Assembly (NCBI GenBank): GCA_913045275.1
Contig: CAJWPG010000003.1
Coordinates: 1-64,000, forward strand
DNA: 64,000 nt
Direction of reading: 5' to 3'
Source: an uncultured Pelagibacteraceae bacterium
Lineage (GTDB): Bacteria; Pseudomonadota; Alphaproteobacteria; Pelagibacterales; Pelagibacteraceae
The notes beneath the pieces are model-generated. The model saw nothing but the letters and a program-made list of their open reading frames with translations. It was not told the origin of the DNA and did no database searches. This document shows, one piece after another, positions 31,206 through 40,948 of this stretch (position 1 is its first letter; each line of letters opens with the position of its first letter). The translations under genes and the position numbers were made by a program.

Positions 31206-32597
31206 ATGAGTAAAAATAAAAACAATAAACCAATTTGGAATACTAGAATTAATAAAGGTTCTACAAATCTATTTAATAAAGTTGGCGGATCATTATTGGT
31301 CGACAAAAGATTATTTAATGAAGATATTGAAGTATCTATCGTACATGTAGAAATGCTATTTAAGCAAAAAATAATTAATTTTAAAATAAAAAATAAAATT
31401 GTCTGGGGATTAAATAGAATAAGAAATGAAATCATAAAAAAAAAATTTCAATTTAATGAAAATCTTGAAGATATACATATGAATATAGAAAATAGGCTTT
31501 TTGAATTAATTGGAGAAGATGCCGGATTCATTCACACTGCTAGATCCAGAAATGATCAGGTTGTCACAGACTTTAAAATTTGGTTAAAAAAAGCAACTAA
31601 AGAAATTATTAAAAATTTAAATCTTACAATTAATAATATTTTGAAAAGTGCAAATAAAAATGTTGAAACGATAATGCCTGGCTTTACACACTTAAAAAAC
31701 GCTCAACCAATTTCATTTGCACATTATCTATTAGCATATGTAGAAATGTTCGCGAGGGACAAAAAAAGATTTAATAACAATCTCGATAGTCTAAATGAAA
31801 ATCCTCTTGGTGTAGCAGCTTTAACAGGAACTTCATTTAATATAGATAGATTTTACACAACTAAAAAACTTAAATTTAACAAACCAACAAAAAATTCTAT
31901 CGACACAGTTTCAGACAGAGATTTTGTTATTGATTTTTTATATTCTTGTTCCGCATGTTCAATTCATATTTCAAGAATTGCTGAAGAATTCATAATATGG
32001 AATTCAGATGCATTTAATTTAATTTCTTTAAATGATAAAATCGTTACTGGATCATCTATAATGCCTCAAAAAAAAAATCCAGATCCATTAGAATTTTTAA
32101 GAGGTAAAACAGGAGGGTCATTTGGTAATTTATTTTCAATGTTAACAATATTAAAAGGTCTCCCTTTATCTTACTTCAAAGATCTTCAAGAGGATAAGGA
32201 ATTAGTATTTAAATCTTTTGATCAATTGAAGAATTCTTTAATTATCTTAAATGATATTTTAAAAAATTTTTCAGTAGATAAAAAAAGAATGATTGAACTT
32301 GCTAATTTAGGTTACATAACTGCAACTGATCTTGCTGATTATATGGTTAGAGAATTAAATTACCCATTTAGAAAAGCTTATTTGCAAACTGCCAAAATAA
32401 TTAATTTTGCTGAAAAAAATAAGAAAAAACTTAATGAACTTAAAATAGAAGAAATAAAAAAAATTGAACCAAAATTAAATAATGATGTTTTTAAAGTTTT
32501 TGACCTAAAATATTCAATAAACTCAAAAACTTCATTTGGAGGAACTTCTTTTGTGAATATTAAGAAAATGATAAGAAGTTATAAAAAAGATCTATAA
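31206..32597 (+). CDS. argH: Argininosuccinate lyase
   Basis: HTARSRNDQV, GSSIMPQKKNPDPLEFLRGK signature. Confidence 0.97.
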   Translation: MSKNKNNKPIWNTRINKGSTNLFNKVGGSLLVDKRLFNEDIEVSIVHVEMLFKQKIINFKIKNKIVWGLNRIRNEIIKKKFQFNENLEDIHMNIENRLFELIGEDAGFIHTARSRNDQVVTDFKIWLKKATKEIIKNLNLTINNILKSANKNVETIMPGFTHLKNAQPISFAHYLLAYVEMFARDKKRFNNNLDSLNENPLGVAALTGTSFNIDRFYTTKKLKFNKPTKNSIDTVSDRDFVIDFLYSCSACSIHISRIAEEFIIWNSDAFNLISLNDKIVTGSSIMPQKKNPDPLEFLRGKTGGSFGNLFSMLTILKGLPLSYFKDLQEDKELVFKSFDQLKNSLIILNDILKNFSVDKKRMIELANLGYITATDLADYMVRELNYPFRKAYLQTAKIINFAEKNKKKLNELKIEEIKKIEPKLNNDVFKVFDLKYSINSKTSFGGTSFVNIKKMIRSYKKDL

Positions 32598-32599
32598 CG

Positions 32600-32713
32600 A
32601 TGAAAAAAATAATTTTAATAATGGTTTGTTTTGTTATTTTATTTTCTTGTGGAAGAAAAGGAGATCCAGAATATCAAGCTAACCAATATCAAATCATTAT
32701 GCATAAAGTGTAA
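32600..32713 (+). CDS. Small LptM-like lipoprotein, 37 aa (not in ORF track)
   Basis: MKKIILIMVCFVILFSCGRKGDPEYQANQYQIIMHKV; lipobox FSCG plus GRKGDP typical of the argH-lysA intergenic lipoprotein; stop overlaps the lysA ATG. Confidence 0.83.
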   Translation: MKKIILIMVCFVILFSCGRKGDPEYQANQYQIIMHKV

Positions 32714-33927
32714 TGAAATATATTAAAAATAATTTTTTTGTAGAAAAAGTTAATTCACAAAAAATAGCAAAAAAGTATGGCACACCTCTTTACTGCTATT
32801 CTTATGAAAAATTAAAAAAAAATATAAAAAATTTTAAATTTCATTTTAGTAAATTAAATCCATTAATATGTTTTGCTATTAAATCAAATTCTAATTTAAA
32901 TATAATCAAAGAAGTAAAAAAATTTGGATTAGGCGCAGACGTTGTTTCCAAAGGTGAATTAATGCAAGCTATTAAGGCCGGCATAAATCCAAAAAAAATT
33001 GTATTTTCTGGAGTAGGTAAAACTTATTCTGAACTAAAGTGTGCGGTTGATAAAAAAATACTACTAATAAATTCTGAGTCAAAAAGTGAAGTAATAGAAA
33101 TAGAAAAAATTGCAAAATCTAAAAAAAAAATTGTTGATATTGGAATAAGACTTAATCCAAACACTGATGCAAAAACTTTAAATAAAATTTCAACTGGTAA
33201 AAAAGGAGATAAATTCGGTGTAAATGAAAAAACTTTTATTGAATTAGTAAATTATCTAAAAAAATCAAAATATATTAATTTAAAATGTTTAAGTGTTCAT
33301 ATTGGAAGTCAAATTATTGAAAATAAACCTTATGAAAGAATGCTTAAAGTTATAGATAGAATAATTTCAAAAATTAAATTTGAATTTAGTTATATTGATT
33401 TAGGTGGAGGAATGGGAATTTCATATGGAAAAGATAGAAAGATATTTAATTATAATAATTATCAAAAATCTATCATCAAGTTTTTAGGAAAATATAATAG
33501 TAAAATAATTTTTGAACCTGGCAGATCAATTGTGGGAAATACTGGAATTTTAATTTCAAAAATAATTTATATTAAGGGAAATCAATCAAAAAATTTTATA
33601 ATATTAGATGCTGGAATGAATGACTTAATGCGTCCTGCATTATATGGAGCAAAACATAGAATTATACCTGCAAATAAAACAAAGAAATATTCAAATACAA
33701 CTTATGAATTTGTTGGTCCTATATGTGAAAGTACTGATAAATTTTTATCAATTAAGAATTTTCAAAAATTAAAAGAAAAAGACTTAATAATTATTTGCGA
33801 TGTCGGAGCTTACGGATCTTCATTAAGTTCAAATTACAACCTTAGATCAAAACCAGCCGAAATATTAGTAAAAGGATCAAGAATAATTATTGCTAAAAAG
33901 AGACAAAAATTAAAAGACTTTATTTAG
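32713..33927 (+). CDS. lysA: Diaminopimelate decarboxylase
   Basis: CFAIKSNSNLNIIKEVKKFGLGADVVSKGEL, HIGSQI, EPGRSIVGNTG, CESTDKF. Confidence 0.96.
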   Translation: MKYIKNNFFVEKVNSQKIAKKYGTPLYCYSYEKLKKNIKNFKFHFSKLNPLICFAIKSNSNLNIIKEVKKFGLGADVVSKGELMQAIKAGINPKKIVFSGVGKTYSELKCAVDKKILLINSESKSEVIEIEKIAKSKKKIVDIGIRLNPNTDAKTLNKISTGKKGDKFGVNEKTFIELVNYLKKSKYINLKCLSVHIGSQIIENKPYERMLKVIDRIISKIKFEFSYIDLGGGMGISYGKDRKIFNYNNYQKSIIKFLGKYNSKIIFEPGRSIVGNTGILISKIIYIKGNQSKNFIILDAGMNDLMRPALYGAKHRIIPANKTKKYSNTTYEFVGPICESTDKFLSIKNFQKLKEKDLIIICDVGAYGSSLSSNYNLRSKPAEILVKGSRIIIAKKRQKLKDFI

Positions 33928-33939
33928 CTTTTGATTAAA

Positions 33940-34641
33940 ATGATAAGAAAATTTTTATTTTTATTTTTTTTCTTTCTAGGAATTATTTCTATTTCAATAT
34001 TGTTCTTACCAGCACTGTTAATGCCATCTAAAATTGTATTATTTGGTGGTAAGCTTATGGGTTATTGGTCTGGAATTTGTTTAAGAATATTTCTTTCAAC
34101 AAAAATTATTATTAAAGGAAAAGAAAATATTATAAAAAATGAAAAGTTTTTCATTGCATCATCACATCAATCAATGTTTGAGACTTTTTATTTGCAAACA
34201 ATTTTTAATTCTCCAATATTTATCCTGAAGAATGAGCTTCTACAAATACCTATTTTTGGTTGGTATTTAAAAAAAATAGGATCTATATCAGTAAATAGAA
34301 ACAAAATTACTAAGGATAATTTGGGTTTGATTGAAAAAATAAAAAATTCAGTCCAGAATTCAAATAGGCCAATTTTAATTTTTCCTCAAGCAACTAGGGT
34401 TCTTCCAGACGATAGAATACCATTTAAAAAAGGCATTGGTAGAATTTATAAAGAAATAGGTATTAAATGTCAGCCTGTAGCAATTAATTCAGGTCGAGTA
34501 TGGCCAAAAAAAAATAATTTAAAATTAAATAAATCTATAACTATTTCAATTTTAAAACCTTTTGATCCAGGAATGGATTCAAGTAATTTTAAAAATACAA
34601 TAGAAAAAAATATATACGCTGAATTAGATATAATTGATTAG
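33940..34641 (+). CDS. plsC: 1-acyl-sn-glycerol-3-phosphate acyltransferase
   Basis: SSHQSMFETFY (HX4D-like), FPQATR motif. Confidence 0.86.
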   Translation: MIRKFLFLFFFFLGIISISILFLPALLMPSKIVLFGGKLMGYWSGICLRIFLSTKIIIKGKENIIKNEKFFIASSHQSMFETFYLQTIFNSPIFILKNELLQIPIFGWYLKKIGSISVNRNKITKDNLGLIEKIKNSVQNSNRPILIFPQATRVLPDDRIPFKKGIGRIYKEIGIKCQPVAINSGRVWPKKNNLKLNKSITISILKPFDPGMDSSNFKNTIEKNIYAELDIID

Positions 34642-35750
34642 TCTTTCATCGGCATAATTACATAAATGCTATCAAAATCTGAAGGATCTTTTATCAAAGC
34701 AGGTAATCCGGTATCTTTTAAATAAATTTCAATTTTTTCACCATCTAACTCTGACGCAACATCAATTAAATATCTAGAATTAAAACTAATATCTAATTCA
34801 TGATCAAATTTTACAATCAAACTCTCTTTTCCTTCGCCACTATTTGTATTGTTTACCGACAAGTCAAGTGTATCTTTTGAAAGACTAAATTTTACTCCAT
34901 CTTTTTTATCCAAAGAAACAGAGGCAACTCTATCAACCGAGTTTAAGAATAATTTTAAGTCTATTTCTAGTTTTTTTTGATTTTCTTTTGGTATAACTTG
35001 AACGTAATTTGGAAATTTTCCATCAATTAATTTAGATATTAATATGCTATCATTTATCTCAAACTTTATTTTTGATTTAATATTTGAAATTTTTATATCA
35101 CCATCAAAATCCTCAAGGATAGAACATAATTGAAATATTGTTTTTTTAGGAAGAATTACTGGTTCAAATTCAATTTTATTTTTTAATCTTATTTTTGAAA
35201 TTGACATTCTATGACTGTCTGTAGCTGCTGCTGTTAAGAATATTTTATCTTCTATTTGTGTTTGATGAAAAAAAATTCCACTCAGATAATGCCTTGTTTC
35301 ATCATTTGAAACTGAAAATTTACATTTATTTAATAATTTTAGTAATTCTTTAGATTTAATTATGAATTCATTTTCATTAAAATTCTCATCAGTTAAAGGA
35401 AACTCCGATGCATTTATACAATTCAAATTAAAAAGAGATTTTTCGGATTCCAAATGTAGCTTATTCTCGCTTGGATTTGAAAAACTTATTTTTTTCCCCG
35501 AAGAAAACTTTCTTACAATATCATGCATTATTGATGAGGAAGTTGTTGTCCTTCCTTCTTCTAATATTTCAATATTTGATATTTGGTGAATAAAAATTAA
35601 GTCTAAATCTGTTGCTGTAATTGTTAATTTTCCATTACTAACATCTAATAAAACATTTGAAAGAATTGGAAGTGTGCTTCTTTTCTCAATAACTCCTTGA
35701 CAGTAACTCAAAGATTTTTGAAGATCCTGTTGGTTTATGCTAAATTTCAT
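34638..35750 (-). CDS. dnaN: DNA polymerase III subunit beta
   Basis: MKFSINQQDLQKSLSYCQGVIEKRSTLPILSNVLL..., C-terminal VIMPMKD. Confidence 0.97.
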   Translation of the reverse strand: MKFSINQQDLQKSLSYCQGVIEKRSTLPILSNVLLDVSNGKLTITATDLDLIFIHQISNIEILEEGRTTTSSSIMHDIVRKFSSGKKISFSNPSENKLHLESEKSLFNLNCINASEFPLTDENFNENEFIIKSKELLKLLNKCKFSVSNDETRHYLSGIFFHQTQIEDKIFLTAAATDSHRMSISKIRLKNKIEFEPVILPKKTIFQLCSILEDFDGDIKISNIKSKIKFEINDSILISKLIDGKFPNYVQVIPKENQKKLEIDLKLFLNSVDRVASVSLDKKDGVKFSLSKDTLDLSVNNTNSGEGKESLIVKFDHELDISFNSRYLIDVASELDGEKIEIYLKDTGLPALIKDPSDFDSIYVIMPMKD

Positions 35751-37161
35751 TTTCCTGATTATATAAAATCTTGTTTTTTAAACTATCAATATTAATATTT
35801 AACTCATTATCTTCTTTTCTTAACTTATCAATTATCTTAACCGAATGAATGACCGTGGTATGATCTCTATTTGAAAAAGCCCTACCTATTTCGGGTAATG
35901 ATTTAGAAGTTAGCATCTTCGACAAATATATAGCTGCTTGTCTCGGCCTAACAAGATATCTTGAACGTCTTGGTGATAGCATTTCATTCTTACTAATCTT
36001 AAAAAATTTACATACAACGGTTTGTATAAAGTCAATCGTAACTTTATTTTCTGAAAAATTTAGTAAATCTTTCAATATTACCCTAACTTCGGATAAACTT
36101 GGAACTTTATTATAGATTCTTGAGAATGAGACAATTCGATTTAGTGCTCCCACTAATTCTCTAATGCTTGTTCTAATTTCATTGCTAATGAACTCTTGTA
36201 TTTCTTTATTTATATTTATCTGGTTTGAGTAAAATAATTCAAGCTCATCAGTTTTAGATTTAATAATTTTATATCTTAATTCATAATCGGGATTCTGAAT
36301 ATCAACAACTAAACCTCCAGAAAATCTAGATTTAATTCTCTCCTGTATCCTAGTTAATTTATTTGGAGGTCTGTCTGCCGAAACTATTATCTGAGAACCT
36401 TTTTCTATTAAAGCATTAAAAGTGTGAAAAAATTCTTCCTGCATAGCTTCTTTACCATTCATAAATTGAATATCATCAATTAATAAAATATCAGTATTCC
36501 TAAAGTATTCCTTAAATTTAACCATTTCATTTGATTTAATTGATTTAACAAATTGATACATGAATCTTTCCGCTGAAATAAACAATACTTTATTTTTTTC
36601 CTTTAAACTTAAACCTATAGAATTCAATAAATGTGTTTTCCCCATACCAACGCCTCCGTAAAGATAAAGAGGATTGTAATGTGAAACATCTTGGGAAACT
36701 TTCTTTGACGCCTCAAAAGCTAATTTGTTGCTAGGACCGGTTATAAAATTATCAAAATTTTTATTTGGATCAATTCTATTATATTGAAGAAAAGAGTCTT
36801 TAATAAACGATACATTGTCTTTAATGAAATTTTCATTGTTTTTTTCTAAATCATTTTTAAAACTTTTAGATTGTTTATTATTTTTATCCTCTATAACAAA
36901 TTCTATTCTTATTATATTTTTTCTATATTCTTTAATGATTTGTAATATTTGATCTAAATATCTGGATGTTATCCAATCTCTTATAAATCTTGTTGAAACC
37001 GATATCAAAACATAATTATTGAACTCTTCAATTAATTCAATTTTTTTTAACCAACTTTCAAAAATATCTTGTCCAAGCTTTTCTTTCATGGTGGATTGTA
37101 CTGCCTTCCAATCAATTTTTTTTTCGATTGAAATACTGGAATTTTGTAAATTATTTTTCAT
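35740..37161 (-). CDS. dnaA: Chromosomal replication initiator DnaA
   Basis: NPLYLYGGVGMGKTHLLNSIG, LLIDDIQFMNGKEAMQEEFFHTFN, SNRDHTTVIHSVKII. Confidence 0.98.
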   Translation of the reverse strand: MKNNLQNSSISIEKKIDWKAVQSTMKEKLGQDIFESWLKKIELIEEFNNYVLISVSTRFIRDWITSRYLDQILQIIKEYRKNIIRIEFVIEDKNNKQSKSFKNDLEKNNENFIKDNVSFIKDSFLQYNRIDPNKNFDNFITGPSNKLAFEASKKVSQDVSHYNPLYLYGGVGMGKTHLLNSIGLSLKEKNKVLFISAERFMYQFVKSIKSNEMVKFKEYFRNTDILLIDDIQFMNGKEAMQEEFFHTFNALIEKGSQIIVSADRPPNKLTRIQERIKSRFSGGLVVDIQNPDYELRYKIIKSKTDELELFYSNQININKEIQEFISNEIRTSIRELVGALNRIVSFSRIYNKVPSLSEVRVILKDLLNFSENKVTIDFIQTVVCKFFKISKNEMLSPRRSRYLVRPRQAAIYLSKMLTSKSLPEIGRAFSNRDHTTVIHSVKIIDKLRKEDNELNINIDSLKNKILYNQENEI

Positions 37162-37459
37162 GAAGGAACTTCACTTAAAACTTATAGTTATTTATTTCAA
37201 TAAGTTTATTTGTAAAAATAAAAATAAATAAAATTTACGATTGTATAAATTATTAATTGAATTTTTTTTTAAATCCTGAGTAGAAAAATATTAGTAAAAT
37301 TATATTTACTATATAAAAAATTTTTCTATATGTTGTGCTACAAAAAAAAAAAGATTTAGATGTTGTTATTGCAAGTCTTAACAATCTTAGTAGTTGTAAT
37401 TTTATCAATTAAAATATTAATAAAAAAAATATATTTATTATTTAACTACTTTGAGTTGT

Positions 37460-37720
37460 TTAAAGAGAATTAATTTTTCTAGTTATTCGTGAAACATTTC
37501 TAGAGGCATTTTGTTTCTTAATTACACCAGTTTTAGCAATTTTCATCAACTCGGAATTTAATTTTGGTAGATAGGCTAAAGCTTCTTTTTTATCTTTTTT
37601 ATCTATAAGAGCATTCATTTTCTTTAATGATGATCTAAATTTACTTTTCCTAGATTTGTTTACTTCAGTTTGTCTTGAAATTTTTCGAACTCGTTTGATT
37701 GCTGATTTTGTGTTTGCCAT
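37460..37720 (-). CDS. rpsT: 30S ribosomal protein S20
   Basis: MANTKSAIKRVRKISRQTEVNKSRKSKFRSSLKK; start set at 37720. Confidence 0.95.
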   Translation of the reverse strand: MANTKSAIKRVRKISRQTEVNKSRKSKFRSSLKKMNALIDKKDKKEALAYLPKLNSELMKIAKTGVIKKQNASRNVSRITRKINSL

Positions 37721-37770
37721 AAGCGCGATTGTATATATTGAGATTTTATAGTGGTCAATAGAATAATTGT

Positions 37771-38634
37771 TTATTTTTGGCAAAAACTGCAAAAAAAACT
37801 AGATCTATTTGATATAATTTTTTTTTTAATAACACCCTTACATTTGGGTTTTAAACAATTTAAGTTTTCCCTTTGATAAACTTTAAAATCTTTTTGAAAC
37901 GAACCCATTTTTCCATTTATATTTTGAAAATCTCTAATGCTTGATCCTCCTTTCTGTATGGCTTTTTTTAAAACTAATTTTGAATATAATAATATTTTTT
38001 TACACTCATCTTTTGTCAAGTTTTTTGCCTTTCTAATAGGGTTAATTTTAGAAATATATAATATTTCACTTGCGTATATATTTCCTATTCCTGAAACAAA
38101 TTTCTGATCTAACAAAAAATTTTTAATATTTTTTTCTTTTTTTTTTAAATATTTAGTAATGTACTCAATATTAAATAAGTTAGAAAACGGTTCTGGTCCA
38201 AAATTACTAAATTTTCTTTTTAATTCAATTTTATTATTAAAAGTTGAAAAATATCCAAATCTTCTTGTATCATTATAAATAAATATTATTTTATCAAATT
38301 GAATTTCAACATGATTATGTTTCTTTGGCAATATTGGTGAATAATAAAAACTTGTATTTGTAAAAATATTTTTTTTATTTATATCACGTAAATGTATTGT
38401 GCCTGACATTCCAAGATGGATTATAAAACCGGCCATATCCTCAAATATCAATATTAAATATTTGGAAAATCTATCAACTTTTTTAATTTTCTTTTTATAT
38501 AAATGTCTCTCGAATTTTGAATGAATCTTAAACCGTAAATTTCTATTTCTTACTAGTACTTTTTTAATAACCTTATCTTTGATTTTTTTTTCTAAAGACC
38601 GTCTAACTATTTCTACTTCTGGCAATTCTGGCAT
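37771..38634 (-). CDS. mutM: Formamidopyrimidine-DNA glycosylase
   Basis: N-terminal MPELPEVEIVRRSLE; C-terminal zinc finger CLKPKCKG..SSFFCSFCQK. Confidence 0.97.
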   Translation of the reverse strand: MPELPEVEIVRRSLEKKIKDKVIKKVLVRNRNLRFKIHSKFERHLYKKKIKKVDRFSKYLILIFEDMAGFIIHLGMSGTIHLRDINKKNIFTNTSFYYSPILPKKHNHVEIQFDKIIFIYNDTRRFGYFSTFNNKIELKRKFSNFGPEPFSNLFNIEYITKYLKKKEKNIKNFLLDQKFVSGIGNIYASEILYISKINPIRKAKNLTKDECKKILLYSKLVLKKAIQKGGSSIRDFQNINGKMGSFQKDFKVYQRENLNCLKPKCKGVIKKKIISNRSSFFCSFCQK

Positions 38635-38667
38635 TTAGTACTATATTAATCTTAAATAATTATTTTT

Positions 38668-39372
38668 ATGCAACAATATCTTCAAAATAAAGAAGGGCTA
38701 GTAGAAAATGTATTCAATAAGGTCTATGATAAATATGATCTTATGAATGATTTTATGTCTTTAGGCATTCATAGAATTTGGAAAAAAAATCTTTTAAATT
38801 GGATGAATCCCTCTTCCAATAAAATACTTGCAGATGTTGCGTGCGGAACAGGTGATATCGGTAAATTATATTTAGATTTTACAAATAAAGATAATGAAAT
38901 ATTTTGCATAGATCCTAATAGAAGTATGATCGAAAAAGGTAGAAATAAGCTTAAAAAGTATAAAAATATTAAATGGATGGTTAATTCAGCTGAAAAACTA
39001 TCTTTGAAAGAAAATTCATGTGATTATTACACTATTAGTTTTGGGTTAAGAAATACTAATAGTTTAAATAAATCTTTATCTGAAGCTTACAGAGTACTAA
39101 AGCCTGGTGGTAGATATTTATGTTTAGAGTTTTCTAAAATACAAAACTCAAATTTAGAATTTTTTTATAAATACTATTCAAAATTAATTCCACTTATTGG
39201 GAAAGCTATAGTTGGAGAAAAAGAACCATATGAATATCTTACAAAAAGCATAGATGAATTTATAAATCAAGATGAGCTTATTGACCTAATGAAGCGGAAT
39301 AATTTTCAAAATTGTAGTTATAGAAATTTGTCTGGAGGTATAGTCGCTATTCATTCTGGCTGGAAAATATAA
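38668..39372 (+). CDS. ubiE: Ubiquinone/menaquinone biosynthesis methyltransferase
   Basis: VFNKVYDKYDLMNDFMSLGIHRIWK, DVACGTGDIG. Confidence 0.97.
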   Translation: MQQYLQNKEGLVENVFNKVYDKYDLMNDFMSLGIHRIWKKNLLNWMNPSSNKILADVACGTGDIGKLYLDFTNKDNEIFCIDPNRSMIEKGRNKLKKYKNIKWMVNSAEKLSLKENSCDYYTISFGLRNTNSLNKSLSEAYRVLKPGGRYLCLEFSKIQNSNLEFFYKYYSKLIPLIGKAIVGEKEPYEYLTKSIDEFINQDELIDLMKRNNFQNCSYRNLSGGIVAIHSGWKI

Positions 39373-40940
39373 TGATTAAAAGGCTATTTATATTATTTAA
39401 ATTAGGAAGAAAATTGGCAAAATCTGATGCTCTGGCGATAGTTACAAAATTTAATGAACCTCCATTGATAATTAAAATACTTTATAAAATAATTGGTTTC
39501 TCTTTTTCAAACAATAGTGAGGTTGGTCAAACTCAAAGTGAAGAAAAAAAACTTTCCAATTCTTTACAGTCAATGGGTACCACTTTTATTAAGCTTGGAC
39601 AATTTTTAGCTACAAGACCTGACATTATTGGAGAAAAATTATCTAAACAATTAGAGACTCTTCAAGATAAACTGCCACCCTTTTCATTATCTGAAGCAAA
39701 AGAAATGATTAAAAAAGAATTGGGAAATGAAATGTATAATTCAATTATTAATTTAAGTGAGCCAGCCGCTGCCGCATCAATAGCTCAAGTTCACAAAGCC
39801 CAAATTAATGACAATGGAACAATAAAAGACGTGGCAATAAAAATATTAAGACCAAATATTAAAAAAAAATTTAACGAAGAAATTGATGCACTTATGCTTT
39901 TAGCTTTTTTTGTTGAGTCTTCTATACAAAAAACAAAAAGACTAAAATTAGTTGAAGTTGTTTTTTTATTAAAAGAAATTACCAATCTTGAAATGGATTT
40001 AAGATTTGAAGCAGCAGCGGCAAATGAATATTCTGAAAATACAAAGAATGATGCAGGATTTAAAGTTCCAAAAATTTACTGGAATTTTACTAGTGAAAAC
40101 GTGATGACACTTGATTGGGTTGATGGAATTTCTATCCGAGAAACTGAAGAGCTATTAAAAAGAAATATTGATACAAAAAAAATAGCCTCAGATATAATTC
40201 AACATTTTTTAAGGCACGCTATAAGAGATGGATTTTTCCATGCCGATATGCATCAAGGTAACATTTTTATTAATAATAGTGGTCAAATTATTCCTATAGA
40301 TTTTGGAATTATGGGAAGGTTGGATAAATTAAGTCAAAGATTTTTAGCTGAAATCTTATTTGGATTTATTCAAAGAGACTATAACAAAGTAGCTGAAGTT
40401 CATTTATCTGCAGGTTTAGTTCCAAAAGAAGTTCCTGTTAGTGATTTGGCTCAAGCACTAAGATCCATTGGAGAACCAATTTTTGGTCAATCAGTTAAAG
40501 ATATTTCGGGAGGGAAGTTACTTAAGCAGCTATTTGATGTTACAGAAAAATTTAATATGCAAACTCAACCTCAATTACTGATGTTACAAAAAACCATGGT
40601 TGTTGTAGAAGGAGTTGCAAGAAAATTAAATCCTGAAACTAATATTTGGAAAACTTCAAAACCTGTATTAGAAAAATGGTTAAGCGAAACTAAAGATCCT
40701 ATTAATACAATTAATGAAACATTGAAAGACTCTGTTGATGTTATAAAAAAACTTCCCAATTTGCCTGAAGTAATGGATAAAGCTAATCATGCTCTAACTT
40801 TTTTGGCTAGCGGTCAAATTCCACAAAATTCAAATTCCTTTAATGAACTAAATCTTAAAAAATCAGAAATGATTACGTTTAGAAATCAAACTATTATTGG
40901 TATATTATTGCTTGTAATTGCAAGTTTATTAGTATTTTAA
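39372..40940 (+). CDS. ubiB: Ubiquinone biosynthesis protein UbiB (ABC1 kinase-like)
   Basis: GTTFIKLGQFLATRPDIIG, AAAASIAQVHKA, FFHADMHQGNIF. Confidence 0.96.
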   Translation: MIKRLFILFKLGRKLAKSDALAIVTKFNEPPLIIKILYKIIGFSFSNNSEVGQTQSEEKKLSNSLQSMGTTFIKLGQFLATRPDIIGEKLSKQLETLQDKLPPFSLSEAKEMIKKELGNEMYNSIINLSEPAAAASIAQVHKAQINDNGTIKDVAIKILRPNIKKKFNEEIDALMLLAFFVESSIQKTKRLKLVEVVFLLKEITNLEMDLRFEAAAANEYSENTKNDAGFKVPKIYWNFTSENVMTLDWVDGISIRETEELLKRNIDTKKIASDIIQHFLRHAIRDGFFHADMHQGNIFINNSGQIIPIDFGIMGRLDKLSQRFLAEILFGFIQRDYNKVAEVHLSAGLVPKEVPVSDLAQALRSIGEPIFGQSVKDISGGKLLKQLFDVTEKFNMQTQPQLLMLQKTMVVVEGVARKLNPETNIWKTSKPVLEKWLSETKDPINTINETLKDSVDVIKKLPNLPEVMDKANHALTFLASGQIPQNSNSFNELNLKKSEMITFRNQTIIGILLLVIASLLVF

Positions 40941-40948
40941 TTCGCACG

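Noticed and set aside
37019-37231. 70-aa + ORF over the dnaA start
   Set aside because: Mostly antisense to dnaA, no domain and no SD.
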